This document shows positions 43,185-51,791 of a stretch of DNA of 64,000 nucleotides, one piece after another (the stretch's first letter is position 1; each line of letters begins with the position of its first letter). The DNA lies in assembly GCF_022603395.1 (NCBI RefSeq), contig NZ_JAIBKA010000011.1, positions 109,141 to 173,140 on the forward strand, written 5' to 3'. This DNA is from Desulfoferrobacter suflitae. GTDB taxonomy: Bacteria > Desulfobacterota > Syntrophobacteria > Syntrophobacterales > Syntrophobacteraceae. The position numbers and the translations under genes are program-made. A model generated the notes under the pieces. It did not search any database. It saw nothing but the letters and a program-made list of their open reading frames with translations, and was not told the DNA's origin.

Positions 43185-44507
43185 ATGCAGCCAGCAATCG
43201 TACCTCAAGCATTACCGGCGCCGGTTAAAGAACACCTTTCCAAGTTGGATTTGAATCTCTGCATGACCTGCGGAACCTGTACCAATGGATGTCCCGTCAC
43301 CGGCACACCGGGTATGGAGGGCTGGGATACCAGAAAAGTGTTGCGCATGTTGCACCTCGGCCTGGTGGACGAAGTCGTCCAATCCAAGTTCCCCTGGGTC
43401 TGTACCGGGTGCGGACGCTGCGCCCACGCATGCCCGATGAATATCGACATTCCCTATATCATGCTCCATATGAAGCACCTCAGACCGAGGGATAAGGTGC
43501 CGGGAATTCTGCACAAGGGTGCCGAGAACTGCTTCAACACCGGCAACAACATGGCCATCCCCAAGGAAGATTATCTGTTCCTGATGTATGACATGGGGGT
43601 GGAAATGGCGGATGAGGATTGCCCCGGCTTTTATGTGCCCATTGATAAGCAGGACGCCGACATTCTGTTCTTCCCCAATTCCAAGGAAGTGTTTGCCGAC
43701 AACGAGGACATGAAGTGGTGGTGGAAGATATTCTACGCCGCCAAGGAAAACTGGACGATTCCGTCGGAAAACTGGGAATCGGTAGACTGGGGATTGTTTA
43801 CCGGCAACTACGATTACATCAAGACCTTCGCTCAGCGCAAGATCGACTTTGTCAAGAAGTTTAACATCAAGCGCATGATCATGCCCGACTGCGGCGGCGG
43901 TTCCTATGGATGCCGTGTGGGCATGAAATATTGCGTCGCGGAAAACCCGGACAGCAAGATCAACGCCATTTATCTCTATGAGTATCTTATGGAGCTGATC
44001 CAATCGGGGCGGATCAAACTCGACAAGAGCGTCAACGAAGGCAAGATTTTTACCTGGCATGACTCCTGTAAGCACGGCAGAGAGCTGGAGCGGCATTTCG
44101 GCAAAGGGTTCTACGATGAACCGCGCTGGATCATTCAGCAGTGCGTCGATGAGTTTGTGGACGTGGAGCCCACCCGAGCCAACGGGCATTGTTGCGGCGC
44201 GGGCGGCGGCATGTGGCCCGGCCCCTATGAGGAAGAGGCCGCCTACCATGGTCGGGAAAAATACAACTCGATCAAGAAAAGCGGCGCCAATGTCCTGGTG
44301 GTGGGCTGCTCCAACTGCCACGATCAGCTGATGAAGCGCGTTCCAAAATTTTATCCCGATTATAAGTATGAGGTGAAATACATCTGGGAACTGGTGGCCG
44401 ATACACTGATTCTCGAACCCTGGTCCGAGGAGGAAATCGAAAAGGCTGAAGCCGAAGCCCAGAGCCAGTGGGAGCGACTGGGTGTTGACACCGAAATGGA
44501 ATATTAG
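43185..44507 (+). CDS. HdrD-like iron-sulfur protein with ferredoxin and CCG-type domains
   Basis: A 440-residue protein. Two ferredoxin-type [4Fe-4S] motifs, C26/C29/C32/C36 and C73/C76/C79/C83, are followed by a catalytic half with DCGGGSYGC, TWHDSCKHGRELER and GHCCGAGGGMW, as in the HdrD/GlpC-type cysteine-rich domains. A C-terminal acidic tail ends at the stop. This is the two-in-one layout of disulfide reductases or electron-wire proteins of sulfate reducers; substrate unknown. Start at 43185 with AGAGGAGAG upstream, because the frame from 43032 has no such site. It lies 90 bases after the hybrid kinase, and its expression may be under that signalling pair. Confidence 0.85.
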   Translation: MQPAIVPQALPAPVKEHLSKLDLNLCMTCGTCTNGCPVTGTPGMEGWDTRKVLRMLHLGLVDEVVQSKFPWVCTGCGRCAHACPMNIDIPYIMLHMKHLRPRDKVPGILHKGAENCFNTGNNMAIPKEDYLFLMYDMGVEMADEDCPGFYVPIDKQDADILFFPNSKEVFADNEDMKWWWKIFYAAKENWTIPSENWESVDWGLFTGNYDYIKTFAQRKIDFVKKFNIKRMIMPDCGGGSYGCRVGMKYCVAENPDSKINAIYLYEYLMELIQSGRIKLDKSVNEGKIFTWHDSCKHGRELERHFGKGFYDEPRWIIQQCVDEFVDVEPTRANGHCCGAGGGMWPGPYEEEAAYHGREKYNSIKKSGANVLVVGCSNCHDQLMKRVPKFYPDYKYEVKYIWELVADTLILEPWSEEEIEKAEAEAQSQWERLGVDTEMEY

Positions 44508-44516
44508 GCGGTGGTT

Positions 44517-44550
44517 GCCCGCTGCATGTGCTGCTGCGGGCGGCATTTAT
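44517..44550 (+). terminator. hairpin between HdrD-like gene and opposing CDF gene
   Basis: GCCCGC and GCGGGC arms (44517-44541) followed by CATTTATTTT. A plausible bidirectional intrinsic terminator for the convergent genes. Confidence 0.45.
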
Positions 44551-44552
44551 TT

Positions 44553-45779
44553 TCAATGATCGGAGGCCCGGCCTTTTCCCTTCCAGAATTCTGCCAGGGT
44601 GTGAGCGCGCAACAGCTCGGTTTCCACCCCGGCATTGGACAGGACGTAGGCCGGGCCTTTGCCTTCCAGGCTCCTGGGGATGTACAGGCGATCGACTCCC
44701 TGGTCGATGAGCCAGTGGCCTACCGCAATTCCCTTGCCTTTTTCCTTTTCCCGATATGGGTTGGCAATGAATCGTTCCTCCAATACCCGGAAATCCTTGT
44801 TGCGCAGGGAGGCTATGTAAAATAGATGGGCTTCCCCAAAATGCCGGGAGATGGTTTCTCTGTCGGATTCCATCGGAATCGCGATGGTCAACGAGAATTT
44901 TGACCGGGGTTCGTAGTGGATCAATATCCGATCGATATTGGGGACTTTTTTGCGAATACCCGCCTCAATCCGTTCGCTGATGGCATGGGCCATTTCCAGG
45001 TCCTCGACGCGCAGCACCACATCCCCCTCCAGGAAGCGAAACCGTCCCGCGTTGCGCCCGACCAGAAAGCGAACCTCCACCACCGCTGGTTGCGACTCGA
45101 TGAGTCGCCGCACCTCGTCGAGGGTTGCGGGGTCGATGGACACGTCCAGCAGCACGCGCATGCCATTGACCAGCAACTCGAGGCCGGCGAAGGCGATAAA
45201 AATCACCACCAATCCTGCCGCGATTCGGTCAATGGTGATGCCATGGTAATTGATGTGTAACCCTGAATAATGGGCTGCCACCGCGGCCAGTACCACTGCT
45301 GTGGAGAGCACGTCGGCCTGGCGATGACGGCCGTCGGCGATCAGGGCAGGCGAGCCGGTACGGCGGCCAATCCACATGGTGTACCAGCCAAACACCCAAG
45401 GAATCAGGACGCTGATCCCCATGCCGATGACCACCGTCAGGGTCACATTGGGTGTCCCGGCAGGAGCGGTAATGATTTCTCGAACGATTTCGTAGCCAAT
45501 CAAAAAAATGAGAAATGCCACAAACACCTGGATGACATTCTCGATCTTATACAGTCCGTAGGGGAATCTTTCGCTTTTGCGGGTGGACAGCTTCAACCCT
45601 GCCCAGAGGGCAAGCGAGGCCGCCGAATCCGCTGCCGAATCGACCGCAGAGGCCACAACCGGCAGGCTGCCGGATAGACAGGCAAGCATCGCCTTCAGAC
45701 AAGTGAGAGCGAGGTTGACCAGAAAAGAATAGAAGCCTACCCGCTGCACTTGTTTGGTTTCATCTTGCCTGTGCGGCAT
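44553..45779 (-). CDS. cation diffusion facilitator transporter with C-terminal NifX-type domain
   Basis: A 408-residue fusion. The first 210 residues form a CDF membrane domain of about five to six helices with the metal-binding signature AVDSAADSAASLAL and HRQADVLSTAVVL. A cytoplasmic CDF ferredoxin-like domain follows (about 210-290). The last 110 residues form a NifX/dinitrogenase-cofactor-type domain (IAIPMESDRETISRHFGEAHLFYIA; VGHWLIDQGVDRLYIP). CDF proteins export Zn, Fe or Co. Fusing one to a metal-sulfur-cluster-type domain suggests coupling of export to cluster or metal status (inference). It lies just downstream of the ORP-type operon on the same strand. Confidence 0.85.
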   Translation of the reverse strand: MPHRQDETKQVQRVGFYSFLVNLALTCLKAMLACLSGSLPVVASAVDSAADSAASLALWAGLKLSTRKSERFPYGLYKIENVIQVFVAFLIFLIGYEIVREIITAPAGTPNVTLTVVIGMGISVLIPWVFGWYTMWIGRRTGSPALIADGRHRQADVLSTAVVLAAVAAHYSGLHINYHGITIDRIAAGLVVIFIAFAGLELLVNGMRVLLDVSIDPATLDEVRRLIESQPAVVEVRFLVGRNAGRFRFLEGDVVLRVEDLEMAHAISERIEAGIRKKVPNIDRILIHYEPRSKFSLTIAIPMESDRETISRHFGEAHLFYIASLRNKDFRVLEERFIANPYREKEKGKGIAVGHWLIDQGVDRLYIPRSLEGKGPAYVLSNAGVETELLRAHTLAEFWKGKGRASDH

Positions 45780-45885
45780 CCGTGATGTCCTTGGGGAGCA
45801 AAGAGCCGTGTTGGAAAAGGAAAACCGAGGTCAGGTCGGCGTGCTTGTGACGGGTTTCAAGCCTGCGACCGCGCGGCAATCGCTG

Positions 45886-46263
45886 TCAGCTTGCCAGGCC
45901 CAGGATCCTGCGCAATCGGCCCACCAGCTCAACGGCATCGTCTTTGCCGGGATCCAGCGGCAAGCGGGCAAGAATGCCCAACCCTTCACTTGCCTCATGA
46001 AACTCTTCGTCGGAAAGCGGGCTCACCACGGCGCTATTGATCATGGCGTTCAGCGTTAAAATTTTTGCTACCAGCTCAAGGGGATCGCCATCGGGCAGTT
46101 GGTGATCCAGAATGATGAGATGGGGGGCGGATTGACGCACCGCTTTCAGCACCTCGGCGGCTGACGCGGTGCGCGTGAGGCGCACCTGAGGGGCGGCCGT
46201 GAGCGCTGCGACAAAGGGATGTTCCGCTGCAAGTCGGGTGGTGGCGAGCAGAATGTGCAACAT
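45886..46263 (-). CDS. receiver-fold protein without the acidic pair (pseudo-receiver)
   Basis: A 125-residue protein of the response-receiver fold. The Asp at the LIILDHQLPDG strand is present, but the N-terminal DD pair that binds Mg is replaced (ILLATTRLA), so phosphorylation is doubtful. Start at 46263 with TAGGAG upstream; the longer frame to 46401 has no site. It follows the NifU-like gene in the ORP-type operon, so it may be a protein-contact regulator or scaffold for MinD-type ATPases (inference). Confidence 0.6.
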   Translation of the reverse strand: MLHILLATTRLAAEHPFVAALTAAPQVRLTRTASAAEVLKAVRQSAPHLIILDHQLPDGDPLELVAKILTLNAMINSAVVSPLSDEEFHEASEGLGILARLPLDPGKDDAVELVGRLRRILGLAS

Positions 46264-46440
46264 GTCGTCTCCTACTGTCATCTGGCATTGTTTATAGAAC
46301 CTTGGTCGTGGCCAGCACCGCGCAGGGCACGAAGAGGAGGGATTCATCGAATCGTTTTCCCTTCGTGCCGCTTCGTGCGCTGTCTGGTTTGGTGCGAACA
46401 ACCTCAGCCTGCGGTAACGATAACGCCCGGTATTGACATC

Positions 46441-46860
46441 TCAGGCGGAACCATTGGACCCGCAACTGGATTCCCGTCGGTAGTAATCGGCAATGGCCTC
46501 GCCCAGAGTGTTCACCGCAAGCCTGGCACAGTGTACATGGTCTTCGGGCAAACCGCCGACCGCCGCAACCACATCATCCGGTTCCAGTTCGAGGGCCCGC
46601 TCCAACTCCCGTCCTTTGGCCAGTTCGCTCATGGCGCTCGCACACACCAGTGTATAAATACAGCCGTAGGGGATCACTCGGATATCGGCAATCGTTCCGT
46701 TTTCAATGCGCAGGTGAACCTCGATGGCGTCTCCACACTGGCCGACGGCGCTGCCCCTGGCACTGGGATCGGGCATGGAACCAATGTTTTTGGGATGCCT
46801 GGCAAACCAATGGAACTGCTCACTGGCCTGATCCGGCAGCAGCAAGTCATCAATGGACAC
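46441..46860 (-). CDS. NifU/IscU-type scaffold-like protein
   Basis: A 139-residue protein with the NifU N-terminal/IscU pattern: C42 in QCGDAIE, C67 in PYGCIYT (plus C73), and C111 in HVHCARL, matching the three scaffold Cys of IscU in order. The usual LPPVK chaperone-contact motif is not seen. This fits a scaffold for cluster assembly in a pathway of NifX and MinD-type proteins. It is 21 bases downstream of the NifX-type gene. Iron-sulfur scaffold activity is predicted from the Cys pattern only. Confidence 0.72.
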   Translation of the reverse strand: MSIDDLLLPDQASEQFHWFARHPKNIGSMPDPSARGSAVGQCGDAIEVHLRIENGTIADIRVIPYGCIYTLVCASAMSELAKGRELERALELEPDDVVAAVGGLPEDHVHCARLAVNTLGEAIADYYRRESSCGSNGSA

Positions 46861-46880
46861 GTCAGCTTCTCCTTGTCAAA

Positions 46881-47288
46881 TCAGAACCGGGCGCCCATCT
46901 GTGGATGTCCTCCTCCACCGCCGCCGCAAGTGAATTCGCTGGAAAAGCGCTGCAAACTTCCCTGCAGAAAGGCCTCGACAGCTTCTCCGACAGTCTGCAG
47001 ACCACCGCCGTAGAAAACATTGATGCCCACCTGATTGAACCCCATCAGAGGTCGCATTCCCATGCCGCCGGCAATGAGGATCTGGACGCCATTTTGCGCC
47101 AGGTGGTTTACCGGGGCCATGCAGCCTCCCTGTTCATGGGGCACGTTGGGCAATGTACGAACCGTCTGTACTTTTCCTTCCGCCACTTCCACCAGTGTAT
47201 ACACGTCGCAGTGGCCGAAATGAGCGCCCAGTGCCGATTCGAGACCGCCCGGATGGGTCGAGGGAATAGCAACAACTGTACTGTTCAT
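46881..47288 (-). CDS. NifX-type (ORP-like) protein with C-terminal Gly-rich tail
   Basis: A 135-residue NifX/dinitrogenase-cofactor family protein beginning MNSTVVAIPSTHPGGLES, with HFGHCDVYTLVE and the GGCMAPVNHLAQNGV stretch. It ends in CGGGGGGHP, a tail seen in ORP-cluster NifX proteins. ORP-type proteins bind unusual Mo/Cu sulfur clusters and are assembled with MinD-type ATPases, which flank this gene upstream. Start at 47288 with AAGGAG. A strong hairpin pair at 47321-47419 lies between it and the upstream ATPase gene. Confidence 0.8.
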   Translation of the reverse strand: MNSTVVAIPSTHPGGLESALGAHFGHCDVYTLVEVAEGKVQTVRTLPNVPHEQGGCMAPVNHLAQNGVQILIAGGMGMRPLMGFNQVGINVFYGGGLQTVGEAVEAFLQGSLQRFSSEFTCGGGGGGHPQMGARF

Positions 47289-47320
47289 GAGACTCTCCTT
47301 GTAAACATGGTGTCTTGATT

Positions 47321-47350
47321 CCGTGTGCGGAAGCCGCCTTCCGCACACGG
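47321..47350. repeat. perfect 12-bp inverted repeat inside the ORP-type operon
   Basis: CCGTGTGCGGAA-GCCGCC-TTCCGCACACGG, perfect over twelve pairs with a six-base loop, in the 240-base gap between the ATPase gene and the NifX-type gene, about 30 bases upstream of the latter's start. A terminator, mRNA stability element or protein site. Confidence 0.6.
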
Positions 47351-47386
47351 GTTGTCAATCTTCCTGAGGATGCCCTCAGAGACCTT

Positions 47387-47419
47387 GGGTGGCTCTGCCC
47401 CCTGCAGGGGCACCCACCC
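47387..47419. repeat. second GC-rich hairpin inside the ORP-type operon
   Basis: GGGTGG and TGCCCC pair with GGGGCA and CCACCC around a five-base loop with small bulges, immediately upstream of the perfect hairpin. Together they may set the amount of downstream message. Confidence 0.4.
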
Positions 47420-47530
47420 GCCTTGAGAATACCTAGCGGCACGTTTCCATCAGGCCCCCCCCCTTATCCAGAGAGCAGTGGAGCCACTGGGTTTGTGAAA
47501 GGAAACGCGCCTGAGGCTGCGGGATTGCGA

Positions 47531-48403
47531 CTACCTGCCCAGCAACGCTTCAATCTGCTCCCATGCGCGTCCGAGCTCCCGGCTGAATTCGCTTTCGGGC
47601 AGCTCCGTGACGACCAGCGTCTGAACCATGGCTTCAGTGACAATCCTGTCATGTGGCAAACTTGCCAGCACAGGATAGTCCTTGTCCCGGCAAAACGCTT
47701 CAATTCGTTTGCTTTCCTCGGGGTTGAGGTCACACTTGTTGATGATGACCGCAAAGCCTACCTTGAAGTGCCTGCATAGATCGGCCACGCGCTCCAGGTC
47801 GTGCCTCCCCGAAGGGGTGGGTTCGGTAACCGCTACCGCCAAATCGGTTCCCGAAAGCGAACTGATCACCGGACAGCCGATGCCCGGTGCCCCGTCGCAC
47901 AGCACCAGATCAAGGTCACGGCTCTCGGCCAGTTCTCGCGCCTGTTGCTTGAGAACCATGACCAGCCTTCCCGAATTTTCTTCACCGGGGAACAACTGGG
48001 CATGCACCATTGGGCCCATGCGAGTCGACGACACGTACCAGTTTCCACAATGTTTCTGCGGAAACTCAATGGCATCGGCAGGGCAGAATGCTACGCACAC
48101 CTTGCATCCCTCGCAGCGCAGTGGATCCACCCGGAAGCCGCTGTCGTTCTCGTGGATTGCCCCGAACCGACACATGGCCGCACAAGTGCCGCACCGCTCG
48201 CACAGTTCGGGGTCGATTTTGGCCTCATAACCCGACCAGAATTCTTCCTCCCGTTGATGGGCGGGACGCAGCAGCAAATGCAAATCGGGAGCGTCCACAT
48301 CCAGATCGCAGATGACTTTTTTCGCTGCCAGATGGGCGAAGGCCCCGGTGAGCGAAGTCTTGCCCGTACCACCCTTGCCGCTGATGATGACCACTTCACG
48401 CAT
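47531..48403 (-). CDS. MinD/ParA-type ATPase with inserted ferredoxin motifs (2)
   Basis: A 290-residue P-loop ATPase. Deviant Walker A is GKGGTGKTS (residues 9-17). A domain with two [4Fe-4S] motifs, CERCGTCAAMCRFGAI and CEGCKVCVAFCPADAIEF, is inserted after the first ATPase strands, as in the paired MinD-type proteins of ORP and NBP35-like systems. It pairs with the related ATPase upstream; the two probably form a heterodimer that loads metal-sulfur clusters on NifX-type targets. Start at 48403, overlapping the upstream gene by eight bases; the longer frame lacks a ribosome-binding site. Confidence 0.88.
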   Translation of the reverse strand: MREVVIISGKGGTGKTSLTGAFAHLAAKKVICDLDVDAPDLHLLLRPAHQREEEFWSGYEAKIDPELCERCGTCAAMCRFGAIHENDSGFRVDPLRCEGCKVCVAFCPADAIEFPQKHCGNWYVSSTRMGPMVHAQLFPGEENSGRLVMVLKQQARELAESRDLDLVLCDGAPGIGCPVISSLSGTDLAVAVTEPTPSGRHDLERVADLCRHFKVGFAVIINKCDLNPEESKRIEAFCRDKDYPVLASLPHDRIVTEAMVQTLVVTELPESEFSRELGRAWEQIEALLGR

Positions 48404-49277
48404 GGGCCGCCTCCTTGGAACTGCGGCGCTCTGCCAGGTGGCGAATGCCTTCCTTGAGATCAATGAAGATACGCTCTATGTCGCTGGAAACTTCCGTTAT
48501 GATCCTGCCGCGTGCATAGGCTTCTGCAATGGCGCGGTCAAACGGGATCTGCGCCAGAATCGGCAGGCCCTTGTCCTGACAGAAGTGATAAATTTGATCG
48601 TTGCCGACTCCGGCTCGGTTCACGACGGCCCCCATGGGCTTTCCCAGGGGACAAAATGCCTCCCAGGCCAGCTGAAAATCATACAGGCCAAACGGGGTGG
48701 GTTCCGTGACCAGGATGATCACATCACTGTCGATCACCGCATTCACCGCCGGGCAACTGACCCCTGGAGGCGCATCGATGATGACGTCGCGCGAACCCCC
48801 TGCCGCCATGGCATTGAGCCTGGCTTTGACCTGCCGCATCAGCGGGGGGCTCATGGCTTCGCCGACACGCAGCCGGCCCATCAGGAACCCTGCGCTGCCG
48901 GCACTGCCCCAGCTGATTTCACCCAATTCCCGTCTGCCCTCGGAAATCGCTTTCTCCGGGCAGATCGCCATGCACCCTCCACACCCGTGGCACATTTCCG
49001 GAAAAGTCATGACCAATTGATTGACCACACTGATGGCCTTGAACTGGCAGAGATCCGAGCAGGCGCCGCAATAGGTGCACTTGGACTCATCGACCACGGG
49101 GATCTTGATGTAGGCTGTCTCGTTTCCTTCCATTGCGGGGTGCAAAAAGAGATGCAGATTGGGCTCTTCCACGTCCAGGTCGACGGCCACAATCGGCCTC
49201 CCCCAGATGGTTGTCAGTGAGGCGCTCACGGTGGTCTTGCCGGTTCCGCCCTTGCCGCTTGCCACAGAGACGATCAT
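48396..49277 (-). CDS. MinD/ParA-type ATPase with inserted ferredoxin motifs (1)
   Basis: A 293-residue paralogue of the adjacent ATPase. Walker A GKGGTGKTT (residues 9-17), ferredoxin insert with CTYCGACSDLCQFKAI and CHGCGGCMAICPEKAI, and a switch region with DAPPGVSCP. Overlaps the DUF134-NifX fusion gene by four bases and the second ATPase by eight. This head-to-tail ATPase pair following a DUF134/NifX gene is the core of ORP-type clusters known from Desulfovibrio. A cytoplasmic cluster carrier or loader role is inferred from that context. Confidence 0.9.
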   Translation of the reverse strand: MIVSVASGKGGTGKTTVSASLTTIWGRPIVAVDLDVEEPNLHLFLHPAMEGNETAYIKIPVVDESKCTYCGACSDLCQFKAISVVNQLVMTFPEMCHGCGGCMAICPEKAISEGRRELGEISWGSAGSAGFLMGRLRVGEAMSPPLMRQVKARLNAMAAGGSRDVIIDAPPGVSCPAVNAVIDSDVIILVTEPTPFGLYDFQLAWEAFCPLGKPMGAVVNRAGVGNDQIYHFCQDKGLPILAQIPFDRAIAEAYARGRIITEVSSDIERIFIDLKEGIRHLAERRSSKEAAHA

Positions 49278-50032
49278 CGCCCACCCTCCCGGTTGGCTTG
49301 CTCGGCCATTTCCACCTCACCCCTTTGGAAGCGCTCCACCGCCTGCCGTACGGTCAGACCTTCAAGGTTTTGCCCGATTTTGATGCCGGCGGCCGTCAGC
49401 GCCTGAAAAGCCTTGGGGCCCACGTAACCGGTTAATAGACAGTCGACGCCGGACCTGGCGATCAGTTGCGCGGCTTGAATCCCGGCACCCTGAGCCAGTA
49501 CCTGCGATTGTCCGTTGTCGATGTAGCGGGTTTCCATGGTTTCCAGGTCCACCACCACAAATCCCGCAGCCCGGCCGAAGCGGGGGTCTACCTTATCGTC
49601 CAGGGTTGGGCCTTCGCTGGTTATCGCAATCTTGCTCATAGTCATCTCCTCACTCGTCGCTCGTTTCCATTTGAGTTGATCTTTTGAAAAGGCACCCTTC
49701 CACCTGCAGCCTGGTCGCTCGACAACGCCATTGCAGCAGCCGGCAATGATATAGTCGCCCCCCTGAATGCGCAGGGTCAAACCCTCGATCAAGGCCTCCG
49801 CCACCACTCGCCTGGCTTCAGCCAGAACCCGGCCGAAGGTATGGCGGGAAACTCCCATGAGTAGAGCGGCTTCCTCCTGGTTCATCCCCTGTAAATCCGC
49901 CAGGCGAATGGCTTCGTGTCCCTCATGGGTGAGGCACACCTCGCCCGGTTTTCGGACGGAAATGCCCTGCGGTTTGAAATAGGTCACCCGCGGGTTATTC
50001 CGTATGCGGCGGCATTTACGCGGTCTTGCCAC
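49274..50032 (-). CDS. DUF134 HTH domain fused to NifX-type domain
   Basis: A 252-residue fusion. Residues 1-95 match the DUF134 family (MARPRKCRRI, PGEVCLTHEGHEAIRLADLQGMNQEEAALLMGVS, a helix-turn-helix of the sigma-region-4 type). Residues 132-235 are a NifX-type domain (MSKIAITSEGPTLDD, DPRFGRAAGFVVVD). In most genomes these are separate genes. An internal ATG at 49639 with GAGGAG upstream could also yield the NifX part alone. First gene of the ORP-type operon, downstream of a sigma-54 promoter at 50102-50118. It may tie cluster assembly to transcription. Confidence 0.82.
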   Translation of the reverse strand: MARPRKCRRIRNNPRVTYFKPQGISVRKPGEVCLTHEGHEAIRLADLQGMNQEEAALLMGVSRHTFGRVLAEARRVVAEALIEGLTLRIQGGDYIIAGCCNGVVERPGCRWKGAFSKDQLKWKRATSEEMTMSKIAITSEGPTLDDKVDPRFGRAAGFVVVDLETMETRYIDNGQSQVLAQGAGIQAAQLIARSGVDCLLTGYVGPKAFQALTAAGIKIGQNLEGLTVRQAVERFQRGEVEMAEQANREGGR

Positions 50033-50101
50033 GGCGGCTCCTTCGTTTTGCTCATTTGAGCGAAACTATAATGCCGGGTCAACACAACGTCAAGCCCATA
50101 G

Positions 50102-50118
50102 AGCAAAATGAATGCCAA
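50102..50118 (-). promoter_or_regulatory. sigma-54 promoter of the ORP-type operon
   Basis: Minus-strand TTGGCATTCATTTTGCTC has exact GG-N10-GC spacing with good -24 (TTGGCA) and -12 (TTGC) boxes. The predicted start is about 60 bases before 50032. ORP operons of Desulfovibrio are known to depend on sigma-54. Confidence 0.65.
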
Positions 50119-50903
50119 AAAATGGCAATGCCTCAGGAATGCGCCGCCCCCTCCCTGCTTGCTACCCCCCAGCCATATGTCCGGCGGCAGCGCCAACCGA
50201 ATGGAATCCCCCGCCGGCGTTTCGCCTGTGGGGTTCTCCCCGGCCTGCCAACGGCGTATGCGACCCTCGCATCGCGCCCCCGGGTGAAGATTGTTCCCGG
50301 GCAGCGGATCCGCCCCTGTAAATTTGTTATCACCATTGGCGCCCTCGCACCTTTTTTGCCGCCTTTGGCATCGGTTCCAGGAATTTTCCTCACAACGCCA
50401 AACAAATGGAGGACGGCATGCGGTTGGGTTCGGAGGAAAAAAGTTGTGCCGGTGAAAAGAAGAATGTCCCCACCTTCACCTATGAGCTCCTGCACGGAGA
50501 ATCTCGCTTTTTACCCGGCAGAAGGGAGGCGCATGGACACAAATCCGGTAAGGGCATGATGGTGGATGGACACAATCCCGGAGCAGCACTCGATCAATTG
50601 AACGAGATAGCGGAGATCAAGCATTTTGTCACGGCCATGGACGCTTTTGAAGATGTCCAATGGGGGGCCGGAAGAGGCAACAGGGGCTTGCTGCGGGTGG
50701 GGATGACGCCGGCGGTGGTCGAGGGTCCCGCCGCTGACTTTGGATCCTGCGGCCCGCAGGCCGTCCGGGGGCTCCCTCTCTCTCGAGGGACAGAGGGAGC
50801 TTTGCGGTCGGCATGCCCTGAGAGGACGGCATAGACCAGACCGGGGTCAGCCGGGCGCCGCCCAAGGGTACGCGGTTGCGTCAAGCAATTTGTTCTGAAA
50901 GGG
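50119..50903. other. 785-base region between the ORP-type operon and cbiK, no convincing gene
   Basis: A plus-strand frame at 50418-50834 (138 residues) has GGAGG five bases before its ATG, but its composition looks unlike a protein and I do not recognise it. A perfect 9-bp hairpin (GCTCCCTCT/AGAGGGAGC) is at 50771-50800. Nothing else was identified. Confidence 0.35.
50771..50800. repeat. inverted repeat GCTCCCTCT/AGAGGGAGC
   Basis: Nine-base perfect arms separated by twelve bases, followed on the plus strand by a short T stretch. It lies 104 bases downstream of the cbiK stop and could end that transcript or a plus-strand one. Confidence 0.35.
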
Positions 50904-51791
50904 TTACTGCAGCTGTGTATAGGCAGTGTGCAAATGGTCCAGCCATACCTGCACCACCCGGGGATATTCGCCGGTTCCCTGGAGGATGCTCTCGCAGGTG
51001 TAGCCGTTCTTTTCCAGGATCGATTTCCAGCTGTCGGCATCGGGTCCCGCCATGTCATTGCGGGCATGGTCTCCGGCAACGGCCATGAGCGGCATCAGGT
51101 ACACCTTTTTGACCTCCCTTGCGCGCAGCTTCGGCAGCAGGTCATCGATGGCGGGGTACCCCTCGACCGTGCCGACAAAAACATTGGGATCCATTTCCTG
51201 AAAAACTTGATTCATGGCCGGGTATATGGCATCGGACGGATGATGCTCACTGCCGTGCCCCATGAGCACCACGGCCTCATCCGCTGTTCTTTGGGCCGGA
51301 ACATGGTGCAGCATGGCCTTTGCCACCTGCACCATGTCCTGGTGTGAGGAGAGCAGCGGAAGGGCCACCGCGACCTGTTGAAAACCGCCCGCCATCTGCC
51401 CGAAGAGACGAACGTTGTGGTACAGCTCGTGGAATTCCGCGCCCGGGATGGTGTGCAGCGGCAGCACGGCCACATGCGTGTAGCCCTCGTCCATCAGCCG
51501 GGAAAGAGCCGTTTCGGGAGAATCGATGACTTTGCCCTGTTTGGCCAGTTTGTTTCTGACGATCTTCGAGGTGTAGGCCCAGCGGATTTCCACCTGGGGG
51601 AACGCTTGTTTGGCCAGCGAATCGATATGGTCCAGGGCCTTTTGTGCCTCGGGCACGGTGGTGCCGAAAGCCGCCAGGACAATGGCCTTGTTCGTGGCGG
51701 GCCTATCCCCATGGGTGGCAAAGGAATGGATCGACAGAGCCAGGATGCCGACAAGCACCAACAGACCAACCATCCATTTCATTGTTTTCAT
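50904..51791 (-). CDS. cbiK: CbiK sirohydrochlorin cobaltochelatase, exported form
   Basis: A 295-residue CbiK-type class II chelatase that inserts cobalt into sirohydrochlorin for anaerobic cobalamin synthesis. Core motifs: AIVLAAFGTTVPEAQKALD, LPLHTIPGAEFHEL, VVLMGHGSEHHPSD with the metal-site His, and LMAVAGDHARNDMAG. The first 26 residues (MKTMKWMVGLLVLVGILALS then AxA-like end) form a signal peptide, as in the periplasmic CbiK of Desulfovibrio vulgaris. Start at 51791 with AGGGAGGG upstream. It is controlled by a cobalamin riboswitch with a terminator (52.0-52.4 kb). A periplasmic chelatase may also bind heme or other tetrapyrroles; the export is the odd feature. Confidence 0.9.
   Translation of the reverse strand: MKTMKWMVGLLVLVGILALSIHSFATHGDRPATNKAIVLAAFGTTVPEAQKALDHIDSLAKQAFPQVEIRWAYTSKIVRNKLAKQGKVIDSPETALSRLMDEGYTHVAVLPLHTIPGAEFHELYHNVRLFGQMAGGFQQVAVALPLLSSHQDMVQVAKAMLHHVPAQRTADEAVVLMGHGSEHHPSDAIYPAMNQVFQEMDPNVFVGTVEGYPAIDDLLPKLRAREVKKVYLMPLMAVAGDHARNDMAGPDADSWKSILEKNGYTCESILQGTGEYPRVVQVWLDHLHTAYTQLQ

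Noticed and set aside
43212..44546. 444-codon minus-strand frame opposite the HdrD-like gene
   Set aside because: Antisense of a gene with clear Fe-S motifs; no recognisable domain.
50418..50834. 138-codon plus-strand frame with GGAGG upstream
   Set aside because: Only the ribosome-binding site supports it; composition is odd and no family is recognised, so it is not listed as a gene.
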